The position numbers were made by a program, and so were the translations under genes. A stretch of DNA of 64,000 nt from Psococerastis gibbosa (Eukaryota > Arthropoda > Insecta > Psocodea > Psocidae): positions 21,809,371 to 21,873,370 of the forward strand of contig OZ020487.1 in the NCBI GenBank assembly GCA_963971405.1, in the 5' to 3' direction. Shown in pieces: positions 22,864 through 35,529 of this stretch. Positions within the stretch are counted from its first letter, which is position 1. Each line of letters starts with the position of its first letter. The notes below the pieces were generated by a model. That model searched no databases, was not told the DNA's origin, and worked only from the letters and a program-made list of their open reading frames with translations.

Positions 22864-23536
22864 TACCGTTTTCGTTGTTTTCACTATATTGATATTTACA
22901 TACAGATTAATGGTTTGCTGAGATAGGGAAACTAGGAATATAGCGACAGGTAAAATTAGAAATCCATTTACGAGTGTTCGTCTTAGCTACTGGCCTGTTG
23001 ACTTACTGAAAGGTCAAGTTGAAAGAATTTGAACTAAAACAACAACCAATTGGCGGTGGTTTTGCTATGCCGCCATCATTATAATTCCGATAGCGAGTGC
23101 ATGCCAAGCCCAAAGTGCATTTACCAATGCCTCACAAAGTAATTGTAATATAATAACGTAATCCATAATTGGCGCACCTAATTCTCGCAGGCGCACCTTT
23201 AGTATCGTATGGTATATGCCCTTATTACAGAAAACACGAACATGTGTTGTACAGTAATCAGGACTCGTGCTGTTTTCGAGGGGCATATTGAAAAAATAAT
23301 TGATTGAAATGAATGCATTTAAGTTCCAGTCTATAATTTAGACTGATTTTGGGATACAATTTTCAATCAAAAATTTCACGCTGCGTTTTGCCTGAGATCA
23401 CACACGCAGTTTTATTAAGAATTTGATAGCGTGAGAAGGCTTAACTTTTCCACTTACCCCATTTGTATTCATATAATTCTCCTGTTTGCAATTTGATTAA
23501 ACAAAGCTCAAGTCATGTTGTACGCGCATAGGTGCA

Positions 23537-23940
23537 TTAAGAGGACATGCTACGTAGAAAATGAGCAGCCCAAAATTGAATACTTTTCATTTTTTATTTA
23601 ATTAACTCAGCAAGTTATTAAAAATTTGGCTCATGTAAGTTGTAGAAGACTACTTCGTGCGTCATATAATCGGGTATTTTTACTTTTCGGTTTTGTAGTT
23701 CTTCCAAAAATCCCAGAATACGCGAAAATTTAGTCCTGTCCTGTCTGTTCTGGTATTTATGGAAGAACTAAGGTACCAAAAATTTAATATTTCCTATTAT
23801 ATCATGCATGAAGTAGTTTTCTACAACTTCCATGAGCCAAATCTTTAATGACTTTCTTTGTTAATTAAATAAAACAATAAAAAGTCAATAAAAACAACAA
23901 ATTTTGGGGTGCTCATTTTCTACGTAGCATGTCCTCTTAA
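23537..23940. mobile_element. MITE with TTAA ends (copy 2)
   Basis: Same family as 521-915: TTAAGAGGACATGCTACGTA at the left and its inverse at the right, TTAA at both borders, arms of about 140 bp, and no ORF. Confidence 0.85.
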
Positions 23941-24687
23941 GCAAAACTCTTTGTCACTTCCTACTCGATGGGTTGGAATAGCCCGGTATTTTTTTTTTTT
24001 TTTTTTTTTTTTTTATTTAAGGCGCGGGACTCTTTCGAGTATTTGCGCCGGTCGGTGTGTGTGTGTGTGTGTGCGGAAGTCATGGGTGTTTTAGAATGGT
24101 TTTGTCTACGGTCTACAGGTGGGGCATGACTCCGGTCTTGCTTAGAAAGCTTAACGTTGCCGTGACCGGCCCATGCTTGTCCCCTAAGCCCGGTATTGTC
24201 CGGTATATTCCTTAATGGTTGAAGTATTTTTTTTAAGTAGTTCATTAATTTTATCATTTCTGCTTTTTTATACCAAACGGATATACGTTTCCTTATGTAG
24301 GTAGTCTGTGCAGAATGATAACAGTGAAAACTTATTTTTACTTTCTTCAATATCCATTAAACAGACTGATGATACAACAGCTTATTGGTGCGATTAATAT
24401 CACTGAGATAAGTAGCAGTAAATTCTCATCACATCATCGTAAAATTTTGAAGTACCTCGGCTCTTTGTGAAAAGCTCCATCAAACCTTTGATGTTATAAA
24501 TTATAATACTAATAAAGTGTTTCTTTTAGATGTTTGATTACAGCAGTTCTAATTCCATACCCACTAGCTTATTTTATAATTTTCAATATTATTATTGGTA
24601 TTCAAAAGCCCGCGGTAAAAGAAAAGTACAAACACAAGTATGCTACCACCTTGCCATCGAAGTCGATATTATTATATTATACGACCG

Positions 24688-24711
24688 GTTTCTGCGCTAG
24701 GCCATCGTCAG
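24688..24711 (-). other. Hammerhead-like signature CTGACGA...GAAAC (site C)
   Basis: On the minus strand CTGACGA is followed by T, an 11-base imperfect hairpin (GGCCTAGCGCA) and GAAAC. The order matches the catalytic core of hammerhead ribozymes found in Penelope-like retroelements, but carries one extra T before stem II, and no stem I is evident. Confidence 0.3.
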
Positions 24712-25689
24712 GTGTCATAGAAATGGGAACAGATAAACAATAACTTGAATCAACAGTGGAAGGGGACAGAGCCTTCAGCCTGTATTTTAATTATGTTGAT
24801 GAAAATCCGTTATTGTCGCTGTTCTACGAGGCTACATTCTCAATAAAAATGAACCCAATAAAAATAATAAAATATTTACTAGACTTCTCCCTTCCCCACT
24901 GTCTGAAACATGTCAAATTGGAGTCTAATAAAAATACTTCCATGATTAGATTGGAGACGAAGACAAAGCTTTAAAGGTCTGTCCATCGAATCATTAATAA
25001 GCGTAGGTCATCATAATATTTTTATTGCTTTTTGGCCAAATATATGGACCCCCTTTGGTAAATTCCCATGGTTTCAACCCTAATGTGCCCCCAGGGTGGT
25101 ACCCCCATGCAGCGCCTTTGGGTAGGTCCACCTGATCTATAAATACGAGGTGATTTGTCCAATAGGGCGCTCCTACTCGAGTAATCCTTTTAAGGCATTG
25201 CATCTATCAACTGGTGACGGCGGACGCGGCGTCCTATTGTGTTTCTCCATCCAGATTGCTTGTTTATTTTTATGTCTTCGGTAGCTCCCGCATTTGTCTT
25301 CGAGGTGTGTCGACTTTATTATTTCAGGTATAATAATATCAAATGGGAGGTTCGTAGGGGTACTATTTCATTTCTTATAAGACGGGCTACGGTACCAAAC
25401 GTCATTGTTACTTTCATAGAACAATTACTCATTTTCAGAGCTTTCGACGAGTCGATCTACATTGTTTTTTATTTTATAAACACATTGCTTCTCGTTGAAA
25501 CTCATGCATGCATGGAGAGCAATGATCACCAGAAATTCAAAAACATCCTTGGTACTTGGCAGCAGTGCTCTCTCCTATACGGTATAGAACTCTAATATGG
25601 TAGAACGTGCTAACATTTTCTCTCATTGGATGGGTATTGACAAAGTGTGTGGGATGATTATTGAATGGCTATTATTGAATATATTGATT

Positions 25690-25810
25690 TTTTTTAGGAA
25701 CCTAGGCCTGCATATAGTGGCTCATTGGTCCCTTGTCCATATGTCAACCCCCCCTCCCTCCCAATGGGTTTTGGACACTATTTAAATTGTTTCCGTGTGA
25801 ATTTCTTACC
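25690..25810 (+). repeat. Dispersed repeat family D fragment
   Basis: Shares GGAACCTAGGCCTGCATA, TTGGTCCCTTGTCCA, GGGTTTTGGACAC and TTGTTTCCGTGTGAATTTCT with copies near 27010, 30302, 34062 and 46858. Confidence 0.6.
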
Positions 25811-26733
25811 TATTTAGAATACTAATGAAAACGACTCTGCGTTAATTAATGAAACAATGCGGTGGCAAGCAAGCATACAAAAAAAAGCCATACTGTTACT
25901 ATTCATTTTGTCTTCCTCCGTGAAGTAAATTGTAAGTGGAACAGTGAAAAAGGGCATAATAACTCGTAAAATGCATTTGAAATGTATTAAGTAGAACACA
26001 CAGTTTTCCCATTTTATAGTAATGAGGAGAGGAGACTATATACCAATAATTACAGTTGTTTAGGTGTGCATGTGTAGTTCTTTCAAATGAATCTACTGGC
26101 GGGAGGACTAGGATTTTGTGTGTGCGTTTCTTCGAAGTGATTTCGTTGAACTTAATTTTGTAGGGAGGACAGTGGTTAATTTTAAGTATTATATGTTTAT
26201 TTTAAGCGCGTGGAATGATGGTTGCCTGAAATTTTTAGTTGCCTTTTTATTTTGGTTCGAGTTATATTGAATGTTGGGAGTGAAGGGTTCACGCATCACT
26301 ACTCATTGCATTATCATGTATACATTAATGTAATTATAATACGCCGTTAATAAAATAGGCACAATGCATTATAATTACAATTTGAAGGGAAATTTAAACA
26401 GAAAACTGAACAACAATGCAGAAAACAAAATCTGTTTAAAAATTATATTGCGTGATGTACCTGTGTACATGCATTAAAAACTATTCAAAATCGTCAGTCT
26501 TATTGAAAAAGAAGACTTTAGCGTTGATATGGGTACGCTGGGCTTTGCTATATCTTGTTGGGCAACACAATGTCTGGGTAATAGCTATTATTGCAGTACA
26601 ATCTTATCTCGACTGCCAAGGATATGATGGCGACACAATAAGTTAGTTCTGCATGTTAATGACTTTATGGCATGGTAAACTTTGCACAGTGTTGCATGTT
26701 TTAATTAAACATTAGACAACCAATATAGTACCC

Positions 26734-26909
26734 CCCGTGCCCAGGGGGGTGGTCCAAGGGGTCCGGACCGCCCCCCCCCCGAAATATTTTTTTTAAAATG
26801 AAAACCTGTATGCTTTGAAGAATTCATCCATTACTTCATTAATAAATAACGTAGCATTTTTTTGGACACCACCCCCCCCCCCCCCGAAATCAAAACCAGG
26901 GCATGGCCT
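26734..26909. mobile_element. Short MITE, GTGCCCAGG ends
   Basis: Left CCCGTGCCCAGGGGGGTGG and right CCAGGGCATGGCC are approximately inverse. Flanks TAGTACC and TAGGTACC are similar. Same family as 18650-18786, with long C runs near both ends. Confidence 0.6.
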
Positions 26910-27009
26910 AGGTACCCGGTACTATAGACAAACATGAGACATCAGATCAGCTAGTTTCGCCTGGAGAATTAGCCTAGCTATGGTGTCTTAAATAATAAAA
27001 ATTGTTCGG

Positions 27010-27227
27010 AAGGACTTTTTATGGACCTAGGTTCATTGGACCTAATGCCAACGCCCCCATGAATTCAGGAAATTATTTGTATTGTTTCCGTATGAATTAT
27101 ATGAACTGGTATACGTCCTCGATGTCAACCTACGCCGGCTACAAGCGATAATGGACAAGCTGAGACAAGCTTACCATTGACGCAAGTCGCAATGAAAGCC
27201 TTCCAGGCGAAAGCATGACTTAACCTA
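27010..27227 (+). repeat. Dispersed repeat family D, long copy
   Basis: Order of blocks is GGACTTTTTATGGACCTAGG, TTTGTATTGTTTCCGTATGA, CGATGTCAACCTACGCCGGC, AAGCGATAATGGACAAGCTG and GCGAAAGCATGACTTAACC. The same order recurs at 46858-47085. I do not recognise the class. Confidence 0.65.
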
Positions 27228-27427
27228 GCACTGATGCGAATCAGTTCAATATTGTTGATCAATTTTTTAAATTAAATACATTAAATGTAAAGGCGGTCAC
27301 AATTAAAAGCAAGATACAAACTATGCTGAAACCTTGTGATACCTTGATTGGCGGCTTCGCGGAACTTGAGGAATATCTTGAATGCAAGCGACAATCGTAG
27401 TGGTCCACAGTAAACATTTCTTGGCGT

Positions 27428-27469
27428 GATCGGTTCCCCTGATGATGGATATTCTATCCGAAACCGATC
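27428..27469 (+). other. Hammerhead-like fold, best of four (site A)
   Basis: CTGATGA (27439-27445), one extra T, a perfect 5-bp stem GGATA/TATCC with loop TTC (27447-27459), then GAAA (27460-27463). GATCGGT (27428-27434) is exactly complementary to ACCGATC (27463-27469), which would form stem III. Stem I is essentially missing. Similar motifs are known from Penelope-like retroelements. Activity is not implied. Confidence 0.4.
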
Positions 27470-27755
27470 GTTTCGTAAATAGTTTGCTGTGGATCATTGC
27501 AATTGTCTCTAATAAGACTAACTCTGCCACCGGAGAGACTGAGTACCCACAAACACAGTAGGCCCTACCTCTCCTTTTGAATGTGGATTGCACCAAAAAT
27601 CATCTTATACCATTTTTATTACGTTTTTTATATTAATAACATTTATTTAATTTTTAATGTAGAAATTTCACTTATTTTACCCGCAATTAATCAAATTAAT
27701 ATATCAGCCGCCAATCAATGATTAATTATAAATACCTTAGTTTTAGTTATTCTAT

Positions 27756-27803
27756 TAGGTTGGCTTAGTAATAGAACAAAAAAGTCATTATTTATTTATT
27801 TTA
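27756..27803 (+). mobile_element. SINE family A, 3' end only
   Basis: Only AGGTTGGCTTAGTAATAGAA, CAAAAAAGTC and the ATTT-repeat tail remain: a severely 5'-truncated copy. Confidence 0.6.
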
Positions 27804-28057
27804 ATAATTAATCTATTCTATGAATGAAACCAAGGAGCTCTAGGATGATCTAATTAATTAAAGCCAAAAAGAGGCTTATCATTGTATATTGAATATGCAT
27901 GGTACAATACCACTAGAGTTGTATGTGGAAGATATGGGACATAGTACGCTCTCGCCAGAAATATTCCGTTTGACTTTTTGGTGATACCTACCTCGTTTTC
28001 TTTTGACCAATCAGAGCACGCCTTGCCGCCACGAAGGGGTTTTTGTTATTTAATAGC

Positions 28058-28089
28058 CTGATGATGGGGGTATCACCCACTTCCGAAAC
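28058..28089 (+). other. Hammerhead-like signature CTGATGA...GAAAC (site B)
   Basis: CTGATGA, T, a hairpin-capable GGGGGTATCACCCACTTCC (inner GGGT/ACCC, outer GG/CC), then GAAAC. Same arrangement and same extra T as at 27439. Confidence 0.3.
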
Positions 28090-29282
28090 ATCGCCCCCTT
28101 CTCCAGAAGGCCCTACCCTAATTGTTCGATGATTATGAGAGGCATGTCTCTATTGATTATTAACACAGCAGGTAATGTAATTCCAACTACCCCTTTGTTA
28201 AATAGTATTACACCATTGCCATTAACCTTTACCAATAGGAAGGTTTAGGAAGTGTTCAAGGCGTGCCCTGATTGGTGGCAGGTAGCACCACAAAATTATA
28301 AAAAATTCCTTGGCAGAAGTGAATGTCCTATCTCATCTATATAGAACTCAAAATGCTGTTCATACCGTAAATGAAAAATGTGAAAAGTCACAGAAGAAAC
28401 TCTTAATTAAGTTAACACTAATTGATATCGAGAGCAACTCCGAAAGAAAGAAAGAAATTTGTCTTTATTTTTCATATGGGCGAATTTTGGCCCTTTCGGC
28501 TCACGCTTACAAATACTCTGCAGCATTTTATACGTATATTGTTTTTGTTTTGTTTCTGTTGTGTTCTATTTTGTATTGCATCAATCGTATCATTGAATAG
28601 GTTCATTTTATAAGTTTATGTAAAATATTAAGACAATTAGAATTTTCTTCGATTATCCACATTCATGATACACATATTGTAATAATAATATGACGTCAAA
28701 TTACAGCGGACCGAATTAGAGGCAGTCCTTATGACCGTAAATGACCACAGGCCTCAATATTGACCGTGAAACGTAATAATCGCTTTAACCATCTCTCTGG
28801 CGTATACACTCTAAAGCACGCCCGCTCCATTATTTATTATTTAAGGTATTTGAAAACCTATTGGAGACTCGTTACTTGCAATTAGGGGTTGGGGTGGGAA
28901 AACGGATTTACTAAGAGATGAGAATTAGAGGGGAACAATCCTTTAATACGCAGTCCCCCCCCCCCTCCCTCAAATAAGTGGTTGGCTGTATGATAATTGA
29001 TATTGGAATAATATGCTATACAATACAGATGAACATTTCTAGATTAGTGTCTGACGCAGGTACATTTTACAGGTTTCATAAGTTGTAGGCTAAGCCAAAT
29101 GAAGAGTAAGTAGCGTAGCGAAACTAACAACTTTAAATTAAGAGTCTCCCCACTTATTTTTGAACTTTTTTTTTAATTTTATTATTTGTATTATTTTTTA
29201 TTATTATTGATTCATTTTGCAACTAAAATTTCACCGGAAATATTGACCGCAGAGCCACGGTGTATAATAAATAAAGACTTTA

Positions 29283-29675
29283 TTGTTGCTATTGCTAAGC
29301 CAACCTAGCGGAGTTAGGGCTATAAAGCCCTCTCTTACACTCAACTAGTAGTCAGAATGGCGTAGAGGTAACGACTCGGACTATCATCCAGAAGGTGACT
29401 GGTTCGAGTCCCACCCGAATGCCAAAATTTTCTAGTGGTACAATTATTTATCTTCTGACTACCATGCTTCGGAGGGCATGTAAAGCCGGCGGTCCCGGCA
29501 GTCTTCCCTGACTGTCGATAGGTTAAACAGGAGGCTGTTGATGCAACCTGAAAACTCCTGTACCACGGGTAGTACCACCCCGACACGAATTTACTTTTTA
29601 CTCAACTAGGAGAGCCCGGGACCGCCTGCTTTACATGCCCTCCGAAGCATGGCCAGAAAATGTAGCCAGTGTGGT
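29283..29675 (-). mobile_element. SINE family A (minus), split by a second SINE
   Basis: 3' body at 29283-29348 (AGCCAACCTAGCGGAGTTAG, GGCTATAAAGCCC) and the remainder at 29600-29675 (GCCCGGGACCGCCTGC, CCGAAGCATGGCCAGAAAAT). The two pieces join seamlessly if the 29349-29599 insert and one target copy are removed. Its own tRNA head is lost. Confidence 0.85.
29349..29599 (+). mobile_element. SINE family B, tRNA-headed, inserted in SINE A with 10-bp duplication
   Basis: ACTCAACTAG occurs at 29339-29348 and again at 29600-29609. The head has an A-box-like TGGCGTAGAGGT and a perfect B-box GGTTCGAGTCCC in tRNA-like spacing. The body shares the central GGAGGGCATGTAAAGC and GGCGGTCCCGG block with family A, but head and 3' end differ. 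Confidence 0.88.
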
Positions 29676-30301
29676 GCATCATAAATTCATCTATATTTTT
29701 CATTCGTGGTATGTGACTTATCTTTACGGGGCGAGACTTAAGACTAGAAAGTCTTTTTCTGTCCGACCCACGTAAAAAAAAAAAATCAATACAATTTGAT
29801 ACTCGTAAATTGTACTAAACGTCGTTCAAATGGAAGGGGATAATTTTCGTAATCGGGGCAGATTATAGATTTGGGGACCATTCAGGCGCTGACACGGCTT
29901 AGCACTATATCAAAGGGTGAGTTGGAAAATCAATTCAACTCACGCCTTAATCGGATTTAGATAATATCTTTCCTCATGTACTAATGAATGAAATATTAAC
30001 AGTCTTATGTTATTTTTCCTTTATTCCTGCTATGCAATTTCCTTTACTTTTGCTAATTCTCCCTTTCAGTGTAGAAATGAATTAAGAAACTAGACGTGCA
30101 ATTCGGAAGAAGTTGAAATTAGTTTTGGGGAAGGGTTTAAAAGCATTCGTGAATCATCTCTCTTTGCAGGCACTTTCCCAATAAGTTTTCCTATCAATGA
30201 CTTTGAAAGTGTGTATGTTGGTCCCGCCATACCCAGAATTGAAGTCAGAATTATTAGATGGCAATATATTTTCAGACGGTGTATTACTATTATTGTTATT
30301 G

Positions 30302-30500
30302 ATGGCTGTATTATGGACGTAAGCCTACTTGTAGTGTGGCCCATTGACCCTTGCTTACCAACGACATGATCGGGTTTTGGACATAATTGGTATTGTTTCC
30401 GAAAGAATTTCTGGCCATTAGCAAACTGGTGGATGTCAACCCACAGCGGCTACAAGTGCTAATGGACAAGCTCAGACATGCTCGACATAAAACAAGTATG
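30302..30500 (+). repeat. Dispersed repeat family D
   Basis: Contains GGCCCATTGACCCTTGC, GGTTTTGGACATAATTGG, TTTCTGGCCATTAGCAAACT and GCGGCTACAAGTGCTAATGG, in family order. Confidence 0.6.
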
Positions 30501-31847
30501 GGAACGAGTTTCAGACGGTGTAAGAAAAAGGATTCCACAATTTTCCAAATGTAGCTTTTAAATTTCCCCTTTATCCAATTCCAATAAACACGAAATCGAT
30601 ACCCAGAGTCATTATTTGGTATTAGGTATACTGATTCGAGTGCAATTGGAGGTAGCTTTCAGCGTAACCTGATAGGGTAATGAATGGCAGAACTAAGTGG
30701 TCACCTGCGAAGGTGTGGCATCTTGCAGACTGTTTGGACGCGATCCTATCTTCCTCTTCACTGGCATTAGCCTTTATGAGCCCGTCAAGGTTGCGGACTT
30801 AAACAGGTATCAGCTACAGCGCGGTGGCCGTATAATTCACCAATTTTGACAGCACGTCATGTTTGTCGATATCGGTGTGTAGAGTAGTGGCAGCAGCAGC
30901 AGGTAGGTCGTTGTGCAAATTTCATAAGAGGGTTATTCACGGTTAGTCATTTACGCCCCAAGGGTCAGTATAGCGAGCGGCAAAATCATGGAGGGCAATG
31001 CCGTAATGGGAACATTTTTATAAAAGCTAAAGCGTCTGAATAATTCATTATGTAACACAGCGAGTAAATATTTATGCTTTCGCATTATTAGTAATAAAAT
31101 ATGTCACGCTGAAAAATCATTATAAATGTCACTATGATTCATCGCTGATGAGCTATCGTATGTTCATATTGGCCCCCGTCCTTGGTAGTCTAGTTAGGAA
31201 TTAGCGAAGCAGGTGCGGCGGTGTACAGGTGAACAAAGCCCGATATTGCTGGAAGGGCAACTGCTTGGTCCAATGTTGTTTGCTGGAGTTTTAATGTGAA
31301 CTTCATGATGGGTGTGGAGGAACTTCTTCCCACGCTCCCCAACCAATCACCGCTCCCTGCGCTAATTCAAGACCCAACCTCGAAAAATTTATTTCAGCAA
31401 GTTCAACTACAGGTATATAAAAATCTTTGATGGTTATGAGTCATTTATGTTGTTTTAATACGCTACAATCAAATGCGGTCGGGAATTTGGGGCAAACTGA
31501 AACGATATGACGGGCTAATAAAAGAGCAGGAATGCCGCTAGGTGACAGGAAGCGTCAGCATTTCGATGTGTTTTTGTTTTTAAGGCTTTATGAGGAATTT
31601 TTGTGGCATATGACAGGTCATATACTTAAATACGGGTCTTTGAACTTAAACGTATACTGACACAATTCCTTCGGGGAGGAGTGTACTTACTGTAAAAGTT
31701 CATTTATGCTACTCAATTTTTATTTAATTTACCATCAGCCTGACTAAAGCTTGATTCGGTAGGTACTTAGCGGGTAGCCGACAAACCGTAATGTATTAAA
31801 TATTGTGAGTTTTTAGAATTTTTGCTTTCATTTTGATACGAAAGTAC

Positions 31848-31985
31848 GATATAAGGAAAGCTTTGCGATGGTTGAAATGATCGAATTCGAGATTCCAATG
31901 TATTCACACGTTTTGAGAGACTTGGTACCTAAAAAGTGGTTTTTAGGAAATGTCTGTCAGTCAGTCTGTCTGTATCTCGTTTTGG
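31848..31985 (-). repeat. Dispersed repeat family F fragment (minus)
   Basis: Inverse of the 10919-11131 block: ATAAGGAAAGCTTTGCGATG, ACGTTTTGAGAGACTTGGTA and a CAGTCAGTCTGTCTG tract. A shorter relative begins near 49022. Confidence 0.5.
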
Positions 31986-33071
31986 GACTTAACTACACGA
32001 TAGAATTTGATGAAATACAGTATGTAGGATCACACAATTATTGTTCACGGGTACGTTTCTCATTTTTGGATAAAATAATTTTATTTATTTAACTTTCCAA
32101 CACAAGGTTTTGATTTGGAAGAAAAAATATTTTTTGGTGATATTAAGGATAATTTGAGCCACAGTACTTTTATTATTGTGTAGAATTATATTATTATATC
32201 CCACCGATCAATGCATTGCTTTAGGATAGGGAGCATGTACATTATCTATATTTAACAACGGGGCAATTATTTGCCACGGTACTATTACGGTACTTATACT
32301 AATAAATAGGAAAACCTGTAACTCGTACCGATTTTTTCCCATTTAAATTTTGATTTGTGCAGTTGGCTATGCAAGTATATAAGCGTCGGATGAATTGTTA
32401 CTCATGCACTCACTCACTCTGCAATACACTAACCTCGTTGTACGATCGTTGTATTATCAGTTGTTGCAACAAGAGTGATTGATACCTAGTTGCCCATTTG
32501 CGTCCTGAATGCAGGAGTAGGTAGCAATTACCAAGGATAAGCATTACATTGGTTTGTTTTTACGTAATTAACTACCTAAGGCTTATTTATTTTTCTACAC
32601 TCCCAGATTGGTAAATCATAAGTTGTCAAAGATATGTGTTTTGGTATAGCGTCGCATATGATATTATTACAGTACTGTAAACGTTTTAGTCCAATTTTGC
32701 CCAGATAAGTCAATATTTTGATTCATGACGCAGGTGAATTTCCGTAATTTTCTGATTGTCCCACAAAATTTGTTTTTCATCTCCATAAATGATGATTCCT
32801 CAGGTATTTTGGGAGTCTTGCCAATTTATTTGGAAAAAGTTTCTCAGTGCTGCTGACAACTACGCATACGTATACGTACGTAATTTTACTTTCTGTTCCC
32901 ACCTGCCACGTCTTCTTCAACCAATCAGAGCTTCAGATTGTCACGTATTCTTTATACCAATCACAGCACACCTTGCAGCCACGACGAGATTTGTTGTTGC
33001 AATTTCTCATACTGGAAGAAGGCGGGTGGCACCAGAAATTAAAAAAAATGTCCTTGGAAGAGCGTAAAAAA

Positions 33072-33269
33072 AATATAAAAATAATGACTTTTTGTTCTAT
33101 TACTAAGCCTACCTAGCGGAGTTAGGGCTATAAAGCCCTTTCTTACTAGGAAGGCCCGAGACCACCTGCTTTACATGTCCTCTGAAGGATAACCAGAAAA
33201 TGTAGGGAGTGTGGGACTCGAACCGACAATCTTTCGGGAGAAAGTCCATACCCCTACTGTGCATGTCCA
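33072..33269 (-). mobile_element. tRNA-derived SINE, family A (minus)
   Basis: TTGTTCTATTACTAAGCC, CTAGCGGAGTTAGGGCTATA, a reduced body, then GGGACTCGAACC (inverse B box) and CTTTCGGGAGAAAG. A complete but diverged copy. Confidence 0.75.
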
Positions 33270-34061
33270 ATGTCTCCTTTATAGAACTGTAGCACGGGTG
33301 AGGGTGACGTACCGGATTGATTTGAGGTTCATCTCTCCTATGAGCTAGAAGTCACTTGAAGGCTTTCAATCGTAGAAAACAATGGCCTGCTGGTCCATTA
33401 TCCCATCTGTGCGAGATGCAGTTCCCGTTGCTTGCAGCAAGTTCCAGTCCCAACCCGTGGACAGGACAGTTATAATTAACGTCATCGCTCGAGACCTTGG
33501 TGGAGGGCACTCAGCAATTAGTATGTAGTAGGAGACGGGTCCTCCGGGCAGAGCGTCCTTAACTGTGTTATGCAATGATGCATTGCTCGCAGTAGGTGGT
33601 AAAAGAATTTGTCAATTTGATTGTTTGGTAACGGAAGAGCTCGTTGTCTCAAATTTATGGGAGGCTGGCAGTTTGAGGTTAAGAAGCACTTTATCACCGC
33701 CTTCTTCACCGTTTTTCGTAATTCAAATAAAAATCATAAATGCTTTCTGCGCTCTTTTTGACATCTCATTTTTCGTAATATTTTCAAACTTTATTACAGT
33801 ATCCCCTGGAGTGCTATATCGTTGTCTTAAATTATCATAGAATTATATGGTCTAAATCCCAACATTTTAATATCAAACGATGTTTCTGAAGTAATTTCAT
33901 AATATGCGTTGGGACGAAATTGAAAATGCAATAACTGACGTAGTTTTTGCACAAATCGAATGAAATTTCTCATACATACTGGTAGTTTACGTTAGCTTGG
34001 ACCTGGATTACCATTTAACAGTAACAGACGTATTTATATATTTTATTTTATTATTATTTCC

Positions 34062-34250
34062 GGGCTTTTTATGGACTGTACCTTGCCCAGCCGACGACCG
34101 CACCGGGGCTTGGGAATTATTGATATTGTTTCCTAATGAACATGTAGCCATGGCAAACTGGTTCACTCCTCGATGGCAACCCACGCCGACTACAAGTGCC
34201 AATGGGCAAACTCAGAAATGCTTACCATTGACATTGTAACAAGTGTTAGC
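34062..34250 (+). repeat. Dispersed repeat family D
   Basis: GGGCTTTTTATGGACTGTAC, TTATTGATATTGTTTCC, GTAGCCATGGCAAACTGG, CACGCCGACTACAAGTGCCA and CTTACCATTGAC, in family order. Confidence 0.6.
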
Positions 34251-35529
34251 TCGACTTAACATAGAAACATGTCAAACTGACGAAATCATATGCATCATAT
34301 GAGAAAAACGAAAAGAAAACATAATTCCTGTTCTTATAGTTTTTCATCCCTTGTCAATAGTGACAATGTCCAGGAAATACCTAATTTGCTGAAATTTGTA
34401 GGATTTCATTCCACTTATTGTGCGAATAGGTAACACCGAGCTTCTTCGATGTCATTAATTTATTTTTGTACAAGTAGTGGAATAAACAAAATGTTTCGTT
34501 GTCTTTAATAAAAACACTTCGACGATATTTATGTCTATCGCGGCCATCCCGTGGCTGCAGACCGTTATCAATATGGCTGCTAGTGTAGCCTGCACAAGAT
34601 AAGTACGCAATTTCGCTGGGAAAATAGCCTGCACAAGCTAAGTACACAGTTTTGACCGGGTCAAGGTATCCGTTCTGCTATGCTGCAATGTGTAAGACTT
34701 CGATATTTTACGTTGGTACTCATCTCTGATATAGTTGGCTTATGGTTAACGGGTGCCCCGTAAGTGATATTATGGCTGCCGCCGTTCCAGTTAATATATA
34801 TTTCCATGATCGCGGCTTACCGAAACGGATTCACTTAGGATGGCTCATCTTATCTTACTTAATTCATACTCCTATTGGGTAGGGCTCGAAACCATTTCTA
34901 CTTTTCAGGGCAGTTGCTAACGACATCCTGTGGTGTCATATTGGTAAATAGAAATTAGGTGTACAGCTACAAGCTACAGTACAAGCTATACTCTTAAATA
35001 GAAGTGATGCACTTCATCTCATGAAATAAAGACATTCTTATTAGACCACCTAGCTATCATCTTGTGATAAAAACTAAATTTGCTTAAAGAATCTGTCTCT
35101 AATTTAGTGCAGCCCGTCAACCGGAGGCTAGTGTCTGTCGTAGGAAAATTCTTCGGAGGCCTTGAGATGCTCACTAAGAGGCAATTGAGACAGGAGGAGG
35201 AGGAGGCTGGACGAGCTAGGTGTGGCGCGCGGAATGGCTTGATGACCCGAATAATTCCAGGTTCCGAATTGTAATTACTTGTTTAAACGTTGCATGCTGG
35301 TTGACGGCTCACTCGACCGAATCAACAACATTCCCTGCCGACAATCAAACCGCGTCAAAATGATTCCACTCGACGTGCGTTTACTTGAGCCCATATTGTT
35401 CCCGATTATCATTCGTCTTCTTCTTTTTTATTTGCCTCTTCTAGCGAAAATTGGCGATCATTAAACCTTGAAGACTGCTATTCTGAAAAGGTTAATCATG
35501 CGCATGCTAAGCCACTGCTAAACCACTAG

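Noticed and set aside
23961-24350. 129-codon minus ORF
   Set aside because: Runs through a poly-T tract and a TG microsatellite; low-complexity chance frame.
25239-25595. 118-codon plus ORF
   Set aside because: No motif or gene context; similar chance frames occur at 17227-17583 and 59758-60093.
27321-27596. 91-codon minus ORF containing ETIAMIHSKLFTKRSVSDRI
   Set aside because: Overlaps the hammerhead-like repeat; the translation comes from structured repeat DNA, not a known protein.
29357-29430. Functional tRNA gene suggested by A-box and perfect B-box
   Set aside because: It is the head of a SINE with target duplications and a long non-tRNA body; no full cloverleaf with matched acceptor stem is evident.
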